Of a stretch of 64,000 nucleotides of DNA, positions 31,657-43,312 are shown piece by piece. The stretch comes from Rhynchopus sp. YZ270_cl-10. Taxonomy: Eukaryota; Euglenozoa; Diplonemea; Diplonemida; Diplonemidae. The notes below the pieces were generated by a model. That model searched no databases. It saw only the letters and a list, made by a program, of their open reading frames with translations, and was not told the origin of the DNA. The DNA is taken from NCBI GenBank assembly GCA_964035575.1, contig OZ037861.1, forward strand, positions 248,001 to 312,000, read 5' to 3'. Within the stretch, counting starts at the first letter, position 1. Every line of letters starts with the position of its first letter. The translations under genes and the position numbers were made by a program.

Positions 31657-34600
31657 ATGGCCTCCAATGGTTCTACGGACGACCACAACCAGCGTATGAT
31701 GTGGCTGTGGGCGAACCTGGTCGGGCATGTGGTGAGTGTCACGACATGTGACGAATCGGTATGCAATTCTTTCCCTCTTCTCCTTTCTCGACTGTGATTC
31801 GCAACAAAATGAAAACAAAAAAAAAAAAAATCCCACAAAGAGAGAAAACAAACACCCCAAAACATACAGTGGAGCTTGCAACAGGTGGCAACTAACACTA
31901 TTCCAGTATTTTTTTTCAAAAACAAAAAGCAAAACAGGGGGCGGTATTGGAGTGTACCATTTTGCTATATTATTTCTATGGCATAGGTGAGGTGACGACA
32001 CCTCCCCCCTTTTTTTTTGCCAAGTTGTGTATGTGTGCACGAAGGCAACTTCCTCTTTTATCCCCACCGACTCCATTTTTCTTGGACCGCACAATGCTCC
32101 GTTTCCCAAAGGAAGGGTCAATATTTTTATTTTTTAAATAAAATACAGAGCATTCCCACAACCCTTTACACCAACCCCTTTCTCCACCACAGATATGGGA
32201 GGGTCTGTTCCAATCCAAGGAGCCCGAGACGCTCCATATAGTGCTCAGCCAGGCACGCTTGAGAGCGTCCCGCGTCAAGGGCGAGCGTGAAAAGTGTGAT
32301 CCTCGCGAGGTATGATCTGCACCTTTACTCTCTCTCACTCTCTCTCTTTTGGGGCCATATTCTGCGCAAGAATTGCCCCCCTATTAGTTATCAAAACACA
32401 CACATATACACTCTCTCTCTCCCATGGGTTATATTCCGATTGCTAGGGATAACCTACCTGTTCTCAACACACACTCTCGTTTGGGGCCATATTCTGCGCA
32501 AGAATTACCCCCCTATTAGTTATCAAAACGTCAACTTTTCTATAATTATAGCTCTGAGGAACTACCCACTACCTATTTTTGCTTTTAAAACATACAGACA
32601 CATTGTCTCTGTGGCAATATTTGATTTTTTTTGTTTTTTTTTTGTGCAGGAATTTTCCATCACATATTTCAAACATAACTCTTTTCCTCTCTTCTTTTGA
32701 GCAATTACACAGCTGATGTGCGATAATGAGATTGTGATCACAAATGGTAACTAATTCACACAAGAGACTTAGGTTCATCTCAAGCCCTCTTTTACTCTCT
32801 CTCTCTCTCTCCAATCCCCCCTTTTCTTTTTCTCCAGATCCTTAAGATCAGTGCGACTGATGTTATTGCTGTGAGGGCTGTGGATGCACCGCTTGCTGCG
32901 CCTGTTGTGCAGTCCGCCAACTATGGACATGCGGACCAGGCAGGTCAGGAGCGTGACATGGTTGCGTGGCGCCCTGACGGAGGTGACAAATACGGTGACC
33001 TTGAGGGTGGCGGGGAGTTGGAGAGTGGCAACAACGGCGGGAAGTGGGATCAGTTTGCGGAGAACAAACGCTTGCACGGTGTGGTCTCGACGTACGACGA
33101 GAACTTCTACACAACAGAGCTCGACAAGAACAAATTCACCGACGAGCAGAAGAAGCATGCCTCACGCATGGCAGACGAGATTGCCCGCGGTGGAGGTGGC
33201 GACCACGACGCAGAGAAGTGGGCTGACGACTACGACGAGGAAGCCATGCACAGCTGCGTCACACGCGAGAGCGACGAAATCACGATGAACCAATACAACA
33301 AATCCCAATACGTCCCTCCCCATATGCGAGCACGGGGGGCTGGGCCGGCACCCCCGGTCACAGCGCATCAACCGGAAAGCGTTGCTCAGCAGCCGCAACC
33401 GGAGTTCCACCCGCACCAGCAAGTACAGCAACACCAGCCACAACACCCGCAACAACAGCAGCAGCAGCAACAACAACAGCAACATCAACAGCAACAACAA
33501 CAACAGCAGCAGTACCCATCACGTCTGCAGATGCGCAACGACAACGGTGCACCCGCGCTCCCGATCCCCATGGACTGCTACCAGGGGCAGAGCACAGCTT
33601 CTCAACTTCCCAACATGCCTGCAACCGCAGATGTGCCCACTGCCCAGCCGCCCCAGCAGCAGCAGCAACCTCCTCAGCAGCCACAGCAGACAGCAGCAGC
33701 TCCAGTGCAGGAGTCCACTACCACCACAGCATCCACACAGGCCCGTGGCCTCCCGCCCACCAGGGCAACAGCCAGAGGCAAGCCAGGAGCGAAGCCAGAG
33801 GGCTCAAAAGAACCACTCACGCGTGCTCAGGTATATCCCTCCTTTTTTTTTTTTTTTGAAGGAAGAAAAAAAAGGGGGGGAAAGGTGTGCGGGATTGCAC
33901 AACTGGTGGCAACACAACCGAGGCAACTACACTACTCCAACAATTTATCAACACCTCGTCCCGAATTTTTGTCCGAGAATACGATTACTAATTAGTTACT
34001 CCACTAAATAAATCGAGCAAAAATATGGTGAACTCAGCGGAGCCCGGTTTTAAAAGTGCCAAAAACGACCTTTTCGTTTTGACGCGTTGTGAGTTCCTCA
34101 AATGCAATTTTGAAGGGTAAAAAATTCGGGTTTTCTAAGCACAAGCAGTGTTAAGTCAAAAAATTTCGCTGGGGGGCTCCGCCCCCCAGACCCCCCAGTC
34201 GCTTCACGGCTAAGGGCTGGGCTAAGCCTGCCCTTCGCCGCGAAGCGCCTGGGGTGGTGTTTGGTGCGCAGAATTAGGAGATTAAATACGTGTCCAGCAT
34301 TTGAGTGGATGTCCAGCCCCGAACTCGTCTGTCAGACGTATTTCTCTTGAGACTGCAATGGAGAACATGCTTGCAACAGCTTCATCAACCGCACACGCGA
34401 GGACGAGTGCATGTGTTGCACATGTGTCCGGTCTAAGAGGTCAGAGAAAGTGCACCATTATGTGAGATGTTCACAACTTACTTTATACTCGTGAAAAACT
34501 ATCCCACGCGTGAAGACCGAGCAGTCTGATTTTCTTTAACGCCGATTCTTTGGAGAATGTGTCAGTAGGGTAACCAGGGGGTGATAACAAATATGTACTC

Positions 34601-37600
34601 CACTAATCGGGTAGCTCACAAACAACAAATTCAAAACGCTGTTTGGCCTGCCTGCGGCGTTGTACCGAAGGTGCATATGAAGGCCTGTTTTCCAACATCC
34701 ATACCCCCCCTTTACGGAGTGACAACGGGTAGAACCACGGAGAATCGGTTAAGGTGCCACACCACAAATATTTTTTTGAAATATTTTTTGGGATTGAAAT
34801 CAGCGGATCGAAATGAGTTAAATGCGGGGTCGTAGGCTCAAAAATGTGCATCTGTGGTTTATTAAGTGAACGAGGCCCAGAAGTATACGCCTAACGAGAT
34901 CTTGGCTGATATGTGAATCGCACTGTACTGTACTGTACTGTACTGTACTGTACTGTACTGTACTGTACTGTACTGTACTGTACTGTACTGTACTGTACTG
35001 TACTGTACTGTACTGTACTGTACTGTACTGTACTGTACTGTACTGTACTGTACTGTACTGTACTGTACTGTACTGTACTGTACTGTACTGTACTGTACTG
35101 TACTGTACTGTACTGTACTGTACTGTACTGTACTGTACTGTACTGTACTGTACTGTACTGTACTGTACTGTACTGTACTGTACTGTACTGTACTGTACTG
35201 TACTGTACTGTACTGTACTGTACTGTACTGTACTGTACTGTACTGTACTGTACTGTACTGTACTGTACTGTACTGTACTGTACTGTACTGTACTGTACTG
35301 TACTGTACTGTACTGTACTGTACTGTACTGTACTGTACTGTACTGTACTGTACTGTACTGTACTGTACTGTACTGTACTGTACTGTACTGTACTGTACTG
35401 TACTGTACTGTACTGTACTGTACTGTACTGTACTGTACTGTACTGTACTGTACTGTACTGTACTGTACTGTACTGTACTGTACTGTACTGTACTGTACTG
35501 TACTGTACTGTACTGTACTGTACTGTACTGTACTGTACTGTACTGTACTGTACTGTACTCCCAATCCCCTGTGAAAACTGTGTATACTGTGTATACTGTG
35601 TATACTGTGTATACTGTGTATACTGTGTATACTGTGTATACTACCTGTGTGTGACCATACCCCAGATGGTCTGAAGAGTGATATGAGCATATTCTCCAGG
35701 TACAATATATACCCGGAGAATCCATTGGAGCAAGAATTTTGCACTTTTGAGCATCACAGATTACATGTTGCCATTTTTGCGGTCATAATATTTTTTCAAA
35801 TGGCAAAAGCAATTCCTTAAGGAATTACAGGGAAAATCACCGTTTTGGGTCTCTCTCTCTATGGGTGATTGGGTTTTAGTCACTCAACGAATCTGGTCGA
35901 TTTTTTTTGCGTGTTCATAGGTTTTACCAGAAAAATCAATTAAAGCAAGAATTTTACGGTTTTGAATAGTTGTTCTTTATTTAAAAAAATACCCAGTTTG
36001 GACAAAAATTTGGGATTGAGTGCAAAAAAAATGTTTCAAATCAACCAATATGAAAGCCTACAACATCTACCTATGCAGCAGCCGTCTCCACACGGCCTTG
36101 TTGCCCTTACCATCATTTTGTAGAGTTTCTATTTCCCTTTCTGATTCCCCACTTTTTCTTCTGTCGACAAACAACCCACCCCCCTCTACCCCCTTGCAGA
36201 CCATCGCCAGCTTCCTCGAGTTCTCCAAGAAGGATCTTTCCAAAGGAAAGGAGAAGGAAGCAGCTGCTGACGACGGTACACCCCAGCGTCGGCTCAACCC
36301 CTCCGCACAGCCGTACGTACCTGGTGTCAGTGGTGAGCCGGAGCCTGAGGAGAAGGAGCCTGAGGTATGCAGCAAGGGACAAAAACAAAAACAGTGGAGC
36401 ACACTCTAGGGTGTCTACCAAGTTTTCAAAAAAGGAAGGGCACACACAAATTCACGTACCCTTTTTTCCATCTCGTTGGGGCGGTCTCTTGACGGTAGCC
36501 CACCTAAGCACCCCCTTCCTCTTGGCCGTAGTATTGAAAGTGAATACCAGACAGGTCGTCTAGCATTCATGAGGACTGCCCTGGTGCTTTGTCATGTAAT
36601 CCCGAAGGTGGGTGCTAAGGTGATTGTCAACGCAAAACAAAATGTGAGAATCATAAGCTTTTAAAACAAAGGGTCACATTAAAGTACAGAACGCACCCGA
36701 TTTAAAATGTTTTATCAAATCCAACAAAATATTCCTTTGGGGATTTACCTAAAAATCATATATAACCCATACCACAGGCACCCGTGGTGGAGGAGGAGGT
36801 GAACGTGGAGCCCAAATGGGAGGTGCAGCTGTCGTCGAAGGCGACGAACACGAAGTTCATTGCACGCATTATTGCGGAGGGCATCTGCTCGCGTATCAAG
36901 CAAAAAAGCACACCCCTCAAGACCATCCCCGGTGACCCGGAGGTCTTCAAGCATGAGTGGTCAGGCGAGAACTTCTACTGGGACGAGGAGTATGAGGAGA
37001 AGCTGACGGAGAGCAACTTCCCCGCGTCACAGCAGGGGCAGGGACAGACATTCAATGTGTACCCTACACAAGGGGGTCAGCCGCAGGACCAGAGGTACAG
37101 TCAGCAGGGCGGGTACGCTCCCCCACAGCAGCAGCCGCAGGGACAGTACCAGCAACAAGGACAGAACCCGAACTGGCAGGGGGGCTCGCAGCCGAACAAC
37201 TACCAGCAGCAAGGGGGCTACCAACAGCAGCAGCCGCCACCACAGCAGCAACAACAACAACAACACCAACAGCAGCAGGGTGGATGGGGCCCACCCACAC
37301 AGCAGAACGTTCCTCAACAGGGCAACCAACAGGGTTACTACAACCAGCAGCATCCCCACCAGGGACACCCAAACCAAAATCAGCACCAAAACCACCCGCA
37401 ACAGCAGCAGCAGCCGCCTCCACAGGGGCAGCAGCAGCAGCAGCAGCCCCCACCACAGCAGCAGCAGCAGCCACAACAGCACTCCTACCAGCACCAACAA
37501 CAGCAGCAGCAGCCCCCGCCGCATCAACACCACCACCACCAGCACCACCACCACCCGCAGCAACAGCAACAGCAACAGCAGCCACAGCAGCAGCAGCCAC

Positions 37601-39818
37601 CTCCACAGCACGGCAACAGCGGGTACTACAACCAACAGCAACAGCAGCCACCTCCGTCACAGCAGGGTGGCCAGCCGAGGCAGTACAACCAGAGCTACCC
37701 ACCCAACAACAACCAGCACAACCAAGGTGGTTATGCGCCCAATATGCAGCCACCCATAAACCAGTACCAGGTATGAGGACTCAAATTTTTTTTTGCTGTA
37801 CCTTTTGGATGAAAAGCACCTTAATTCAGCCCCCTTTTTGACCAATTTAATTCCAAAATCTAAATCCGAATTCTCTGTTTTTCAAAGAGAAAGTAATAGG
37901 AGGAAAAAAAAAACCCTTTTGTATGTTGTATTCCCGAACCAAAAAACTGAAGTAGAAGGTCACCTAATGTTCACACGAAACATCGGTTTCCCGACATTCA
38001 CCCACCATCTAAAGGGAAATCACTGAAGATGTCCACCCTTTCGAATACAACTGTATGATTCTTAGGACTGAAAACAGGGTTATTGTCAGAAACCAATCTA
38101 CTAAAGTTTCAACTTCTTTACGAAGCATTTTACTTTTCTCTTTTACGTTTTGCAAAATATACGGCAAAGAAAGATGGGAACATTTTTTATTGATCCCTCC
38201 TCGTATGCTATCAATTTATTGATTGCGCATGTTGAAAATACTTTTCAAACAAAAAAGGGCACAAAAAGAAAAAAAAAGTAATTTTACAACAAAACCATTT
38301 ACTGGGGGGGGGTCGAATAGTAGATCCCCCCTTTGAATAGTAGATCCCCCCCTAAATTTTAGACTCCAATTTTTTTGACCATATTTTAGGTGCTCGAAAG
38401 TGGAGTCTGACCCCCATGTCCAGGTCACAAAAATGCCCGATGAGTCCAATAAAGCAACAGATTTCATGTTTTGAGTAGTTGTGGTAATATGTGGAAAAAA
38501 ATTTATACAGGGGGGATCTACTATTTAGGGGGGATCCACTATTCGGCCCCCCCCAGTAACCATTTAACCACATAACCACCCCACAGCAAGAGCCCAACAA
38601 CTCCCAGCAAATGCCCATGCAGCCCGCCCCCTCTCACCAAGGACCCATGCAACCCCAGAGGGCAATGGGTGGGTACAACCAGCCTCCTGTATGTTAGCGG
38701 TGTCAACACTTTGTTTTTTTTTTTTTTTTGAATATACGAGAATCGTCATTTTAAAATAAAACTCTGTTTTTAGATAGTGCTTATCGAATTACTCCCCCTC
38801 ACATACACTAATTAGCGATCAACGAAAAAAACATTTTTTTTTCTCTCTTTTTTTCCTTGTTTTCGCTTCTTTTTTGATTGAATATCTATCTAAAAAAGGA
38901 AGAGTTTTATTTTTGTAGAAATACAAGGAACTCCCTAAATAGCTAATACCAAAAGTCTACAATCTCGGGGGTATCACAGAACTGTAATACCCCCATGTTT
39001 CCAAGGGTACTTGGGCCCACCCCGCCACTAGGTTGTATTATACGTGCTCGGCCCCGACCGAATACCGTATTATACGGTATTATACGGTATTATACGGTAT
39101 TATACGGTATTATACGGTATTATACGGTATTATACGGTGTTATACGGTGTTATACGGTGTTATACGGTGTTATACTGTGCTGCTGGGGACCGAATACCGT
39201 ATAATTCGTATAATTAATTATACGAATTATTCGAATTTTACAACCTAGCCCCGCCATGCAACCCAAAACTGGGACAATTGGGGACAATCTGAAACTTGGG
39301 GCTGTGTAGGCTCACACACAACAACCAAAACTAAGCAAGAGGCAGTACCATGTGGCGCGGGGGGCTAAAAATTTCACGTGCCAGAATTTTTAAGTTTTAC
39401 GGTATTTTGTATAGTCCATGAGCGGTGCCTCACACACATCACATTCACAGCCTTCGCAACCTTACGGGCAACCGCAAGACCAGCAGCAGGGTCAGTGGGA
39501 TCAAGTATGTTACGATATTTGTCTATCACACACCTGCTAAAGGGTGTCTAATTGCCAACGCAGATTCCTTTCATCTTGCGCCAAAACAGATTTTTTTTTT
39601 TACCCCTATTTGGCTGCGTTCAACGAAAAAAACACTGTTATATTTTTATTGTTATCAAGATCAGTTGGCGGATGATATCGTCTAGTTTTTGCCGGTTTTT
39701 CGTGAGTACAGTAGAATAGGAATTCCTTATATCAGCTTTTTCTCACCTCCCCCCTAACCCATAATTCCCACAGAGTCAGTACAGAAGACCCCCTGTTCGC
39801 AACCCAGGGCAACGTTGA
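31657..39818 (+). CDS. ATXN2: Ataxin-2 homologue (Pbp1/ATXN2), eight exons
   Basis: Exons 31657-31758, 32193-32309, 32838-33830, 36200-36364, 36778-37770, 38587-38688, 39451-39504 and 39774-39818 join to 856 residues. All seven introns are phase 0. Donors are GTATG in six and GTATAT in intron 3; every acceptor is CAG. Exons 1-3 encode an LSm fold (LWANLVGHVVSVTT, IWEGLFQSKEPETLHIVLSQ, ILKISATDVIAV). Exon 3 continues with the LsmAD domain (GVVSTYDENFYTTELDKNKF, about 153-172, then ARMADEIAR) and YVPPHMRARG, then poly-Q/His at about 278-304. Exon 4 carries a PAM2 motif (RLNPSAQPYVPG, about 435-446) that binds the MLLE domain of poly(A)-binding protein. Exon 5 is a Gln/Pro/Gly-rich disordered region of about 250 residues. 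Ataxin-2 proteins act in cytoplasmic mRNA stability, translation and stress granules. The acceptor-like start context is unclear, so the first ATG rests on the LSm alignment. Confidence 0.9.
31867..31930 (+). repeat. LINE-tail repeat, type B, in ataxin-2 intron 1
   Basis: CAGTGGAGCTTGCAACAGGT, GGCAACTAACACTATTCCAG. It belongs to the compact subtype and is followed by T-rich then A-rich sequence. Confidence 0.6.
31945..32130 (+). repeat. Dispersed repeat in ataxin-2 intron 1
   Basis: TTGGAGTGTACCATTTTGCT, GAGGTGACGACACCTCCCC, CCGACTCCATTTTTCTTGGA. It is close to 14150-14360 and overlaps the related copies at 24625 and 31183. Confidence 0.55.
32310..32837 (+). other. Ataxin-2 intron 2
   Basis: Carries two direct copies of a repeat with GGGGCCATATTCTGCGCAAG and AATT(G/A)CCCCCCTATTAG (32350-32395, 32474-32530). 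A CTTAGG hairpin repeat lies at 32747-32780, only about 58 bases before the acceptor. Confidence 0.6.
33883..33951 (+). repeat. LINE-tail repeat, type B, in ataxin-2 intron 3
   Basis: GTGTGCGGGATTGCACAACT, GGTGGCAACACAACCGAGGC, CTACACTACTCCAACAATTT. It lacks the usual A run. Confidence 0.55.
34922..35560. repeat. (TACTG)n microsatellite, about 127 copies
   Basis: About 640 bases of pentanucleotide repeat with no interruption visible, inside ataxin-2 intron 3. Long Tyr/Ser/Val/Gln frames on both strands are artefacts of the repeat. Confidence 0.97.
35579..35643. repeat. (GTGTATACT)n minisatellite, about 7 copies
   Basis: It begins 20 bases after the TACTG array. Its unit contains TACTG across the junction and equals the reverse complement of the array at 29814. 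Confidence 0.9.
36393..36434 (+). repeat. LINE-tail repeat, type A, in ataxin-2 intron 4
   Basis: AGTGGAGCACACTCTAGGGT, GTCTACCAAGTTTTC. It lacks the CACTAATACAAC segment. A SINE-like GTGATTGTCAACGCAAAAC piece follows near 36625. Confidence 0.5.
38302..38556. mobile_element. Mariner-like MITE with TA duplication, in ataxin-2 intron 5
   Basis: The ends CTGGGGGGGGTCGAATAG and CTATTCGGCCCCCCCCAG are inverted, and TA flanks both sides (38300-38301, 38557-38558). AGTAGATCCCCCC is repeated inside each arm. Its right end lies 30 bases before the exon 6 acceptor. Confidence 0.75.
39028..39248. mobile_element. hAT-like MITE with expanded 10-bp array
   Basis: The ends CTAGGTTGTA and TACAACCTAG are perfect inverted repeats, and the 8-bp duplication CCCCGCCA is exact (39020-39027 and 39249-39256). 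About 12 copies of TATTATACGG, drifting to TGTTATACGG, fill the centre. The sister at 16326 has about one. It lies in ataxin-2 intron 6. Confidence 0.88.
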
Positions 39819-41500
39819 TCGATGAATGGGTGAGGAATACTAAACCGAGGATGATCGTCTAACAAATTTTAAAAAAAAAACCCCATTTTTTTCCCCTTCT
39901 CTTTTTTATTTGCTAAGATGACAAACCTCGAAATGGATGTAGAACTGCATTGGGGGGGAGGATCCACCCCACGGTACATTGTCACGAGAGGGCTTTGTAT
40001 TTTATGGCAATTTGTTTTTCTCTCTATTTTTTTTTTTTTTTTTTTTTTTGGGCAAGAAACGGGGTGGCGGGGGAAAAGGGTGTTGTGGGGATGGGTGACC
40101 GTGTTATCCCATGTGTTTCCTTTTTCAGGTTAATAATGCAAATAAGTGTTGGTTTTTTTTGTGGTTTTTTTTTTTTTTTTTTTGGAAAAAAAAGATACAG
40201 AGTTGACCGTTTTGTTGTTATGGCTTGGCTGGCCAATTTTCAGATTATTATTATTATTTTTTTTTTAAAATGGGTGAGGGTTATTCCCTTAGGAGAGAAA
40301 GGAATAGGGGTGCAGTGGTGTACATCTGCAAAATGTTGTGGGGTGGGGGGGGAGGAGGTAGAGAACGGTTTTTAAAAAAATAGCAAAAAAAAAAAACAAA
40401 CAAAAAATTACAAAACAATTATTCACACACAAAATACCAACAACAACAGTGAAAGCCTATAAGGCAGTTCCACTAATCCAACAAATAATGAGGAAATAGA
40501 AAACGACTGACGGTACGTGCCTTTAGCTTTTTATTTACCTTTTCTTTTTGCTTCACACAACCAACGCCATGTGACCAACAGCAGTGAAAAAAAAAAAAAG
40601 CAAAAAAACAGCTTGTACGACAAACGAAAAAAAAAGCACGTTCTTATTTCCTTACCATGAATTGTCAATTTGACAACCCGCGCCATAAACAGAAAGATGG
40701 GAACATTCTTGTTGATCCCTCACCATATACTATCAATGTATTGATTGCATATGATGAAAATACAATTTGACAACCCGCGAGAGAACTCACAGAGGTGCCC
40801 TGCGCCCTTTCCCCCCCCCCACTGAGGAACGGCGTTCTTTTTTGCACTTTTTTCAACGTCTCATTATTTGCTGCTACACGGTGACAATACCGAATCCTCG
40901 GTTCTGTTCAGGGGATGAAAAAATACCGTGACATGAATACATAACATGGTTAAAAAAAAATGACGTGATAAACAATACCATGTGTACCATGCTATATCAT
41001 GTCTTGTCACCTATTTGGCCTCCGTGTGTGCATCGTCAGCTTCAGAGGAACTGATACGAGGGAGAAGCCTTGCCTGAGGCTCGAGAGGACACGTGTTCTT
41101 GCCTGTGTCTCCCCCTCATCGGAAGGACGGTTTATTTGTTGTTCATGTGCTTTTGCGTCCCAGAGGTTCTTGGGCACTACCAACTTCACCTTTTTTTTTT
41201 TTGTGACAACTGCCTTGCAAAGGTTGTAGGGGAGGAAATGAAAACATATCTGAGTTGTGCCCGAATTTTTTTGGTGTGAGCGATGTAAACACGACACAAC
41301 TTATTCACAGAAAAGTTTTTGATTTTGTCCCTACACACTCCACAAAAATCCGGTGCGATCAACGAAAAATTCTTTTTCTGATTTCGTTTCTTTCTTTATC
41401 AGACTAGCTTAAACTCAGATAACAGTTTTTATTTTTGATAATGTGACAACGGTCGGCCAATAGACGGCCAGCATGCGATCGTCACCTTACCTTTGTTATG

Positions 41501-41535
41501 AGGTGACCAAAGCACGGTGAGGCTTAGGTTCACCA
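41501..41535. repeat. CTAAGC hairpin repeat
   Basis: AGGTGACCAAAGCACGGTGA, GGCTTAGGTTCACCA. It lies 14 bases before a GGTGCTTTCGG MITE. Confidence 0.55.
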
Positions 41536-41549
41536 TATATAACCTTCTC

Positions 41550-41652
41550 TGGTGCTTTCGGAAGTCGGTCAACGACCTGTCGGCGACCTGTCGATATCAG
41601 GGGGGGTGTCCTGTGTCAGTGACCTGTCGATATCGACCCCTCCCGGAACACC
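41550..41652. mobile_element. GGTGCTTTCGG MITE with internal duplication
   Basis: The ends GGTGCTTTCGGAAGTCGG and CCCGGAACACC. The GCGACCTGTCGATATC block is present twice, making it about 33 bases longer than the copy at 42181. Confidence 0.65.
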
Positions 41653-42180
41653 ATGATTCTCTTTTATTTATTTTTGTTGGTAATTATTCAGGTCCAAGTT
41701 GAACGATGTGTGTGTAAGGCAAGTATTCAACTTTTTCTTCCTGTTGGGAATGTGGATGTGCGTGCAGGGAAGGCACATTTTCATATTTTAAGTTTTTCTT
41801 TTTCTTTTTCTTTGTGCTGGCCCTTGCATTTACCCCCCTTTTTTTTTCCCCCAATTTTATTTCCATTTGGCTATCTATTTCACTCCCAACCAGAACAACA
41901 AAGGCAAATAAACCATGCAGAACAATAGTGGACATCATCTTCGCGATATCTACTGAAAAAATACATGGCGAAATACAAAAGGGTGACAAAAAACATCCAT
42001 TTTTTTTTGTTTTTTTCAAAAATAAAAAAGAAAATAACACAACTTTGCTTGCCCGGGACCTTTTTTTTCCTCTTTTTTATGGGGTGCTGTGGGGATTAGG
42101 AAAGGGGAAAAGTGGGAGTAGGGGGAAGGGTATTCTCGAAGAAAAACGGCAGAAAAACAACTCTGATGAGGTAAGTTAAC

Positions 42181-42249
42181 GGTGCTTTCGGAAATCGGTC
42201 AACGACCTGTCAGCGACCTGTCAATATCGACCCCCTCCCGGAACACCAT
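42181..42249. mobile_element. GGTGCTTTCGG MITE
   Basis: 69 bases: GGTGCTTTCGGAAATCGGTC, AACGACCTGTCAGCGACCTG, ATCGACCCCCTCCCGGAACA. This is the cleanest copy of the family in the window. Confidence 0.65.
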
Positions 42250-42397
42250 AAAAAGGAAAAAAGGGGTTTTCCCCCCGTTGATTGCTCAATTACCCTGTTG
42301 AGGGGAGAAGGGCGATTGATGATCAGGGAAACTCTTTTCCCTTTGAAAGCTACGTTTTTGCAGGTCCAAAAAAAACATAAAACATAAAAAACAGGAA

Positions 42398-42489
42398 AGT
42401 GGAGATTTGCACAAACTGTGGCAACACAACCGAGGCAACTACACTACTCCAAACAATTTATCAAAAAAAAAAAAAAAAAAAAAAAAAAA
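42398..42489 (+). repeat. LINE-tail repeat, type B
   Basis: AAGTGGAGATTTGCACAAAC, TGTGGCAACACAACCGAGGC, ACTACACTACTCCAAACAAT, then ATC and about 26 A. The long A tail suggests a young copy. Confidence 0.7.
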
Positions 42490-43312
42490 CAAGCTAAACC
42501 AGACAACGTTATCCGCGGTGCTGTTTAGAGATTCTTTCTCTCGTATTCGCTCTCTCTCTCTCTCTTGCCGGCACTGTTCACCCCTACACCCACCCCTCTT
42601 TGTATGGGCCTCACTCTTTTTGTTGTGCATCTTTGCGCAAAAGCAGAGTAAAAAAGGTCACACTTTTTAGATCCGTGATTTTAAGGTTATTTTTTTTGGG
42701 TACTTCTGCTTTCATCCGGATGGCTGGCATCGTACATTGGGTCAGTCGGAGGTGTGCCTGCATCAACAACTACAGTTCTTTTGTTATTGCTGGTTATGTT
42801 ATCTGACTACGGTGCGTTTTTTTTGCACTTTTCAACTTAAGACGTGAACGAGAGGTGGCAAAACATCCATTTTAGTACTAAGGTACACAGTTCAGGAGAG
42901 GGCTTTGTATTTCAAGTCAACCCCCCTTTTTTTTTTCTTTGATTTCTGCCCATCTTCAAGAACCCAACGTTGTCCCAGTGTGATAACGATAGTGGGTAAA
43001 AAGATGTTGTGTGTGCACGAGAGGTACATCCATGGGAGCAAGTTTCCCTTCTTTATCTTCTAATTCTGTTGTTCAAGATGCAAAAAAAAAAATCACAGAA
43101 AAGACGGAAATGGACGGTAGATTTAGCCCACCGTTTAAATATAGTCCAATTTTCCAATCACGGGAAAAAAAAAAATCTGACACTTTGCTTTTCATTTTGT
43201 AAAAAAAAAATGAATATCTAAAACGCTCCGCTTTCTTAAAACCAGAGCAAACCAAAGTGAACCTACTAATTTTCCCTTTTTTTTACCGCCTTTTTTTATA
43301 AACCCCCCTCCC

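Larger units (their letters stand above)
33831..36199 (+). other. Ataxin-2 intron 3, with large microsatellite
   Basis: 2,369 bases with donor GTATAT and acceptor TTGCAG. It holds a type B LINE tail (33883-33951), a GC-hairpin segment (GGGGGGCTCCGCCCCCCAGA near 34173), GTAGAACCACGGAGAATCGG (34730; relatives near 45575 and 45625) and the TACTG array. Three related AAGCAAGAATTTT-type segments lie near 35730 and 35945, with a relative near 38450. Confidence 0.7.

Noticed and set aside
35579-35643. Telomere-like or centromeric array
   Set aside because: The units (GTGTATACT, TACTG) are not telomeric, and the arrays are single local expansions inside introns or transposons.
34818-35744. Long open frames of Tyr/Ser/Thr/Val/Gln or Tyr/Cys/Val/Leu repeats on both strands
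   Set aside because: They are translations of the pure TACTG array. A repeat without stops gives open frames on both strands.
37027-37753. Leu/Val- and Ala-rich antisense frames over ataxin-2 exon 5
   Set aside because: They mirror the CAG/CAA-rich poly-Q coding sequence.
38290-38575. Longer target duplication AACCATTTA around the intron 5 MITE
   Set aside because: The two copies are not both adjacent to the inverted ends. TA is the only duplication consistent with the termini.
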